Shown here: piece by piece, positions 13,341 to 16,876 of the stretch
How the letters are laid out: each line of letters opens with the position of its first letter
Position numbering within the stretch: the first letter of the stretch is position 1
Assembly (NCBI GenBank): GCA_038244055.1
Contig: JBBRTW010000109.1
Span: forward strand, 1 to 16,876
Reading direction: 5' to 3'
Source of the DNA: DASPKW01 sp038244055
Lineage (GTDB): Bacteria; Planctomycetota; Phycisphaerae; Tepidisphaerales; Tepidisphaeraceae
Length of the DNA stretch: 16,876 nt
The notes under the pieces: generated by a model
What the model was told of the DNA's origin: nothing
What the model saw: the letters and a program-made list of their open reading frames with translations, nothing else
Database searches by the model: none
Translations under genes and position numbers: made by a program

Positions 13341-14600
13341 TTATTTCTTCCCCTTCCCCGCACGGCTCAGCGCTTCGGCATACTCCTTCTGCATGATCAG
13401 GTTGCCGCTATCGTACATCGCGAATTTTCGTGCCAGATCCTCGGCCGAATCCTTATAGGGATTGGGCTTGTCCCAGGGTTTGTCGTTGGTCACCAAGCCC
13501 CAGAAATTCTCCCGCCCGTCCTTGCCGGAGAGTTTCTTGTAGCACCAGGCGCTCCAGCCCCAGCCGGCGCTGTTGAAGGCATCGAAATAGGCGCTCATTG
13601 TTTCCATGCCGCCGGCATCGCGGCCAATGGTGCTGAACTCGCCGATATAAATCGGTACGCCCAGCTTCTGCTGCTCCTTACGCCACTTGGGCATGTTTTC
13701 GCGGATGTTCTGGTAATGCGTTTCGGGGGTTTTGGCATCGAAGCGGTAGATGTGGAAGCTGAAGGCGACATTGCGCCAGCCCCGGGCGCGCCAGTCCGTG
13801 GGGAATGCGCCAAAACCCTTGTAACCATCTTCGACGAAGATCAGGTGCCGGCCATCGGCCGCGCGGATGGCCTTGATGAGTTGATCGTGGACGTCGATCA
13901 GGGTCTTGGCATCCGGCGCCCCCATCGGCTCGTTCAACAGATCATATCCGGCGACCTCCGGGCGATCGCGGTAGTGCGCCGCCAGCGCGGCCCATAGTTT
14001 GGCGGTATGGTCGCGGTTCTCCCGGCCGGACCAAAGCTGATTGCGATCGACCTCGCCGGTGTGGTGCTCCTTGCTCTGGCAGCCGGGCGCGCCGTGCATA
14101 TCGAGGATCGCGTACATCTTGTTCCTGGCGCAGGCATCAACCAGGTCGTCCAGCAATTTGATTCCGCCGGCCGAGAGCATGCCCGGCTTGGCAGGATCTT
14201 CGATGACTCGGTAGAGAAAGGGAATGCGGACCGAGTTGCAGTTCAGGGCGGCGATGCGGTCCACATCGGCGGGCGTGGCCCACGCACGGCGCCAGATGCT
14301 TCGCAACTCGGCCGATTTATCCGGGCCGAAACGCTTGTCGAGAACTTCCCAGAGCGCCTTCTCGTCCTGGATCTCGGGGAATTCGGTGCCCGAGCGGTCC
14401 AGGTTGAAGGCCGAGGCCCAAACCTCCATGACCATCGCGCCATTGAGATTGGTGCCGGTCAGCACAACTCTCTTGCCGGTGGCATCGACAATGAACTCCC
14501 CCTCAGCCCGAAGAAACGGCAGCCCGGCCGGCGCCGCGCCGGCGGGACAGACCAATGCGAAGAGGAAGAAGATCGCAAATCGACAGGCGAAGGACATCAT
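13341..14600 (-). CDS. Secreted GH5-family glycoside hydrolase (endoglucanase-like)
   Basis: 419 residues from the ATG at 14598-14600, which has AAGG seven bases upstream and opens a Sec signal peptide (CRFAIFFLFALVCPAGAA). GH5 landmarks appear in order: GTNLNGAMV near the first strand, NSVRIPF (about 123-128), AILDMHGAPG (about 164-173), YDLLNEPMG with the acid/base glutamate (E224), SFHIYRF (H283), and IYIGEF with the nucleophile glutamate (E321). Both catalytic glutamates are therefore present. The product should hydrolyse beta-1,4- or beta-1,3-linked polysaccharide outside the cytoplasm; the exact substrate cannot be read. No carbohydrate-binding module or dockerin follows. The same frame runs upstream to a TTG at 14681, but that would bury the signal peptide. 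Confidence 0.88.
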   Translation of the reverse strand: MMSFACRFAIFFLFALVCPAGAAPAGLPFLRAEGEFIVDATGKRVVLTGTNLNGAMVMEVWASAFNLDRSGTEFPEIQDEKALWEVLDKRFGPDKSAELRSIWRRAWATPADVDRIAALNCNSVRIPFLYRVIEDPAKPGMLSAGGIKLLDDLVDACARNKMYAILDMHGAPGCQSKEHHTGEVDRNQLWSGRENRDHTAKLWAALAAHYRDRPEVAGYDLLNEPMGAPDAKTLIDVHDQLIKAIRAADGRHLIFVEDGYKGFGAFPTDWRARGWRNVAFSFHIYRFDAKTPETHYQNIRENMPKWRKEQQKLGVPIYIGEFSTIGRDAGGMETMSAYFDAFNSAGWGWSAWCYKKLSGKDGRENFWGLVTNDKPWDKPNPYKDSAEDLARKFAMYDSGNLIMQKEYAEALSRAGKGKK

Positions 14601-14714
14601 CGCGGAGCCTTTCCAAAGGACAAGGAACGTATTGCCTTTGAAGGCGGCCGAAGTAAATAGTTCCGGGGGAGACGCGGACAACCACGAAGCATAACGGGCC
14701 GGCCAGCGCCAAAG

Positions 14715-14963
14715 TTAAGGCCCCATCTGGAATTTGTCACAACCCGACAGCCGGCACACGACAATTGCGATCATCGTGATCACGGCGATGCCGACGCCGG
14801 CCAGAAGCATCCCCATGAACCATATCTTGAAAAGCAGCCGGAAGTAGTGGCAGTTCTCAACCTTCGCGGCCGGTTTCCTGCGGAGAGATTGGTAGTTGAG
14901 CGGATGGGGGTACATCAATAACCAGCTTGTGTCTTGGTGCCTAATTTCCAAATCGCATGCCAT
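14715..14963 (-). CDS. Small single-pass membrane protein downstream of the DUF1016 nuclease
   Basis: 82 residues from the ATG at 14961-14963, eight bases after the nuclease stop codon, with a weak AAAGAAG ribosome binding site. The first half is polar; a basic patch (LRRKPAAK) precedes one strong hydrophobic segment (FMGMLLAGVGIAVITMIAIV, about residues 50-70), and the tail CRLSGCDKFQMGP carries two cysteines. No family recognised. Tight spacing suggests one transcript with the nuclease. The open frame extends upstream inside the nuclease gene, but that part is only its shadow. Confidence 0.5.
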   Translation of the reverse strand: MACDLEIRHQDTSWLLMYPHPLNYQSLRRKPAAKVENCHYFRLLFKIWFMGMLLAGVGIAVITMIAIVVCRLSGCDKFQMGP

Positions 14964-14971
14964 CACTTCTT

Positions 14972-16072
14972 TCACATCGTCCGTCGCTTTGGCGATCGTT
15001 TTGTCTTTGCCGGCCGGGCGCTTTGGGTGAATTCCGCCTCCTCTTTCGCCAATTGGTAAAACTCGTGCAGCTTGGCTTCCAGGAGCTTCTTGTCGGGCAG
15101 TCGCGTTTGATACTCGGCCACCACGGCCGGCGACATGGCCCGGCTGAGGGCGTATTCGACGACTTCCTGATTCTTCGTCGCGCACAACAGCACGCCGACC
15201 GAAGGCTGCTCGTGCGCTTTCTTTACATCGCGGTCCAGCGCTTCGAGATAGAACTCCAGTTTCCCCAGATATTCCGGCTGAAACTCATCGATCTTCAACT
15301 CAAAGGCAACCAGGCAATTGAGCGCTCGATTGAAAAACAGGAGATCGAGTTCGAAGTCCTTGTTCCCCACCTGAACGATATAATGGCTGCCCACATAGCA
15401 GAAGTCCCGGCCCAGTTCGATGAGGAAGTCCTTGAGCTTTTCAACCAATCCGCGATGCAGGTCCGCCTCCGAATGGCCCTTGGACAAGTTGAGAAATTCG
15501 ACGAAATAGGTGTCCTTGAACACGGCCGCGGCATCGGGATGCAAAACTGTCAACGGTGTTGACAGTTTTGCGGGTTCGAGAACGGTCCGTTCAAAAAGCG
15601 CCCCGGCAAGCTGCCGCTGAAGATCTCGGAAAGACCATCGCTCCAGGCTCGCACGGCGTAAATAGAACTCACGTTCTTCATCCCGCTTCGATCGGCTCAG
15701 AATCGCGAGATTGTGGCTCCATGGCAATTCTCTCAACAGTGTTGCGAGTTTTGGATGGCCTCGATACGTCTCGTAAAACTGCGTCATCCGCCACAGATTC
15801 CGGGCGGAAAATCCACGCGGATTGGGCTGGCGTTTCTGGATGTACGCGGCCAGCGCGTTGACTGTTCCCTGCCCCCATGCACCTTCAGAAACCTTCCGCG
15901 CAATATACTCCCCAATCGACCAATACAAATCGATCAGCACCGTATTGACGGCCGAGACCGCGTGCGTGCGGGCGCCTTCGATCAGGGCCAGCACATCGGC
16001 GAATTCGGCCGAGGGCGCGGCCCTCGGGGCCGCGCGCCGGACCAATCCGTTGATGAGGGCCTTCTTCTTCAA
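14972..16072 (-). CDS. DUF1016/YhcG-family PD-(D/E)XK nuclease
   Basis: 366 residues. The N-terminal DUF1016 domain (about 25-165) has the family pattern VNTVLIDLYWSIGEYIARK and ARNLWRMTQFYETY, then LPWSHNLAIL. The C-terminal half is the PD-(D/E)XK nuclease fold: FKDTYFVEFLNL, then FCYVGSHYIVQVGNKDFELD, LLFFNRALNCLVAFELK, with D in FELDLLFF and the E-x-K of AFELK as metal-binding residues. The tail is basic (KTKRSPKRR). Members are often found singly or beside restriction-modification or toxin-antitoxin genes; a DNA-processing or defence role is inferred, not proven. The start is a TTG at 16072 with AAGGG seven bases upstream and an in-frame stop just before it. It begins 20 bases after the upstream hydrolase gene. 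Confidence 0.85.
   Translation of the reverse strand: MKKKALINGLVRRAAPRAAPSAEFADVLALIEGARTHAVSAVNTVLIDLYWSIGEYIARKVSEGAWGQGTVNALAAYIQKRQPNPRGFSARNLWRMTQFYETYRGHPKLATLLRELPWSHNLAILSRSKRDEEREFYLRRASLERWSFRDLQRQLAGALFERTVLEPAKLSTPLTVLHPDAAAVFKDTYFVEFLNLSKGHSEADLHRGLVEKLKDFLIELGRDFCYVGSHYIVQVGNKDFELDLLFFNRALNCLVAFELKIDEFQPEYLGKLEFYLEALDRDVKKAHEQPSVGVLLCATKNQEVVEYALSRAMSPAVVAEYQTRLPDKKLLEAKLHEFYQLAKEEAEFTQSARPAKTKRSPKRRTM
15541..15571. repeat. 31-nt perfect palindrome inside the DUF1016 gene
   Basis: GCAAAACTGTCAAC, a GGT centre, then GTTGACAGTTTTGC: 14-bp arms with no mismatch. It lies within codons for AKLSTPLTVL, in the linker between the DUF1016 N-terminal part and the nuclease fold. A weaker relative (CTCTCAACAGTGTTGCGAG) occurs at about 15728-15746 in the same gene. 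Confidence 0.9.
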
Positions 16073-16092
16073 TGCTCAACCCTTGCTCATGG

Positions 16093-16876
16093 TTACCGCC
16101 GCGGCACTTCCTCGGTATCCATCAGGCCCTCGCGGATGGCCCAGTCGACCATTCGGCCTTTGCCTTCGCGGACGCCTCTGGAGGGCAGCGGCATCGAGGA
16201 CAGGTCCTTTCCTTCGGGCAGGTGGTAGAGCGCGGTTTCGCCGACGCGGCAGAGCGAAACGTAGGTCATGATCCCGCCGTACTTGAGCGCGCCGGAGAGG
16301 AAGTTCTCATCCTTCACGCTCTTGACCTGCTCGAAATCGAACTTGTTCAGGTCGATGGCCGAGCGGAGGATCGCTTCGCCCGCCAGGCCCTTCGCGAGTA
16401 GCGCCCACAGGCCCGCGCCTTCCCAGGCGACCTGGTGGACGAACTTGCTCTCGCGCGACTTGGCGAACGACACCAGCGTCAGAATATCATGCACGCGCTC
16501 GGCCAGCAGGGATCGGTTGTATCCGAGGGTAAAGCCGGCGTAATTGGCATCGATCGGCCGGAGATCCGCGGCAGTTTTGCCTTCGGGGAGATACTCGCCC
16601 GTGCCGTATAGATCGCCGCAGAGAACGGCGAACTTGGCATTGAGAATGCGCTGGACGGGCGGCAGCGGCTTGCCGGATTCCTCCAGCAGCGTCAGTTTGC
16701 CGGCGGGGTGGATCCAGATGACCGTCTCGCCGTTCCACTCCTCGGGCTTGAGCATCGCATAGGGCATGGCGCTCTTTTCCGGGCCGGTGGCGATGACCGG
16801 GGCGGGCTCTTTCTTGCTGGGGGGCTGGCTGATGGTGCTGAATCCCGAATCGGCCGGGCGGGCGAGCAGGCCGGTC
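16093..16876 (-). CDS. Esterase-like alpha/beta hydrolase, C-terminal part (5' end outside window)
   Basis: The frame is open from the window edge to the TAA at 16093-16095, about 260 residues. A proline/lysine-rich stretch (TISQPPSKKEPAPVIATGPE) precedes the segment ETVIWIHPAGK. The pattern DLYGTGEYLPEG, FTLGYNRSLLAERVHDILTL, VHQVAWEGAGLWALLAKGLA and DLNKFDFEQVKSVKDENFLS matches the C-terminal half of acetyl-xylan-esterase/prolyl-oligopeptidase-like hydrolases of planctomycetes and verrucomicrobia. At the nucleophile elbow the sequence is W-E-G-A-G rather than G-x-S-x-G, so serine catalysis looks absent or altered. A start inside the window (ATG at 16767) would leave out the strand before it. 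The nuclease gene begins 20 bases downstream. Confidence 0.6.
   Translation of the reverse strand, partial: TGLLARPADSGFSTISQPPSKKEPAPVIATGPEKSAMPYAMLKPEEWNGETVIWIHPAGKLTLLEESGKPLPPVQRILNAKFAVLCGDLYGTGEYLPEGKTAADLRPIDANYAGFTLGYNRSLLAERVHDILTLVSFAKSRESKFVHQVAWEGAGLWALLAKGLAGEAILRSAIDLNKFDFEQVKSVKDENFLSGALKYGGIMTYVSLCRVGETALYHLPEGKDLSSMPLPSRGVREGKGRMVDWAIREGLMDTEEVPRR

Noticed and set aside
13124..13363. 79-aa minus-strand ORF with one hydrophobic segment after the GH5 gene
   Set aside because: It begins with GTG inside the GH5 gene end and lies opposite the plus-strand 43-aa ORF; no ribosome binding site at the outer start. Kept only as the alternative in that entry.
14601..14681. N-terminal extension of the GH5 protein to the TTG at 14681
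   Set aside because: It would place 27 residues before the signal peptide; the ATG at 14600 has a suitable ribosome binding site and opens the signal peptide directly.

Overview
The window is GC-rich and gene-dense, from a diderm bacterium, most likely a planctomycete (Phycisphaerae-like). The diderm call is firm because FlgH (L ring) and FlgI (P ring) are both present. The planctomycete call is an inference from protein style (long proline-rich linkers, a planctomycete-like esterase fold, an orphan PAS protein) and from the types of dispersed short repeats; 16S rRNA or a protein search would be needed to fix it.

Positions 1-9985 (minus strand) hold one flagellar rod/ring/hook-junction cluster. 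In transcription order it reads: a small unknown ORF, flgF, flgG, flgA, flgH, flgI, a flgJ-like rod-binding gene without muramidase domain, flgN, flgK and flgL (cut by the window edge). The order follows assembly: proximal and distal rod, P-ring chaperone, L and P rings, rod-binding protein, then the FlgN chaperone directly before its two clients FlgK and FlgL.

The gaps of this operon are unusual. Most are filled with short tandem arrays of 7-nt units (one pair of 8-nt arrays) that differ from gap to gap, or with dispersed palindromic repeats of the GTCATCCTGAG, CACGGGCG and PHPxPLPxGEG types. One of these repeats sits in frame in the 3' end of the flgJ-like gene. Several arrays start within a few bases of a stop codon, and one contains the flgG stop codon. 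They recall the heptanucleotide STRR repeats of filamentous cyanobacteria. This is the most interesting feature of the window.

Positions 9986-10663 form the divergent upstream region: a possible 57-aa ORF, a four-to-five-copy 20-bp tandem repeat, an AT-rich patch, and a perfect inverted repeat just before the plus-strand gene. Positions 10664-13039 (plus) carry a cytosolic TIM-barrel-like protein of unknown function with a coiled-coil tail, and a membrane protein with three PAS domains but no output domain. A stem-loop and a possible tiny membrane protein follow.

Positions 13341-16876 (minus) carry, in transcription order, an esterase-like alpha/beta hydrolase (partial), a DUF1016/YhcG-type PD-(D/E)XK nuclease, a small single-pass membrane protein, and a secreted GH5 endoglucanase-like enzyme.
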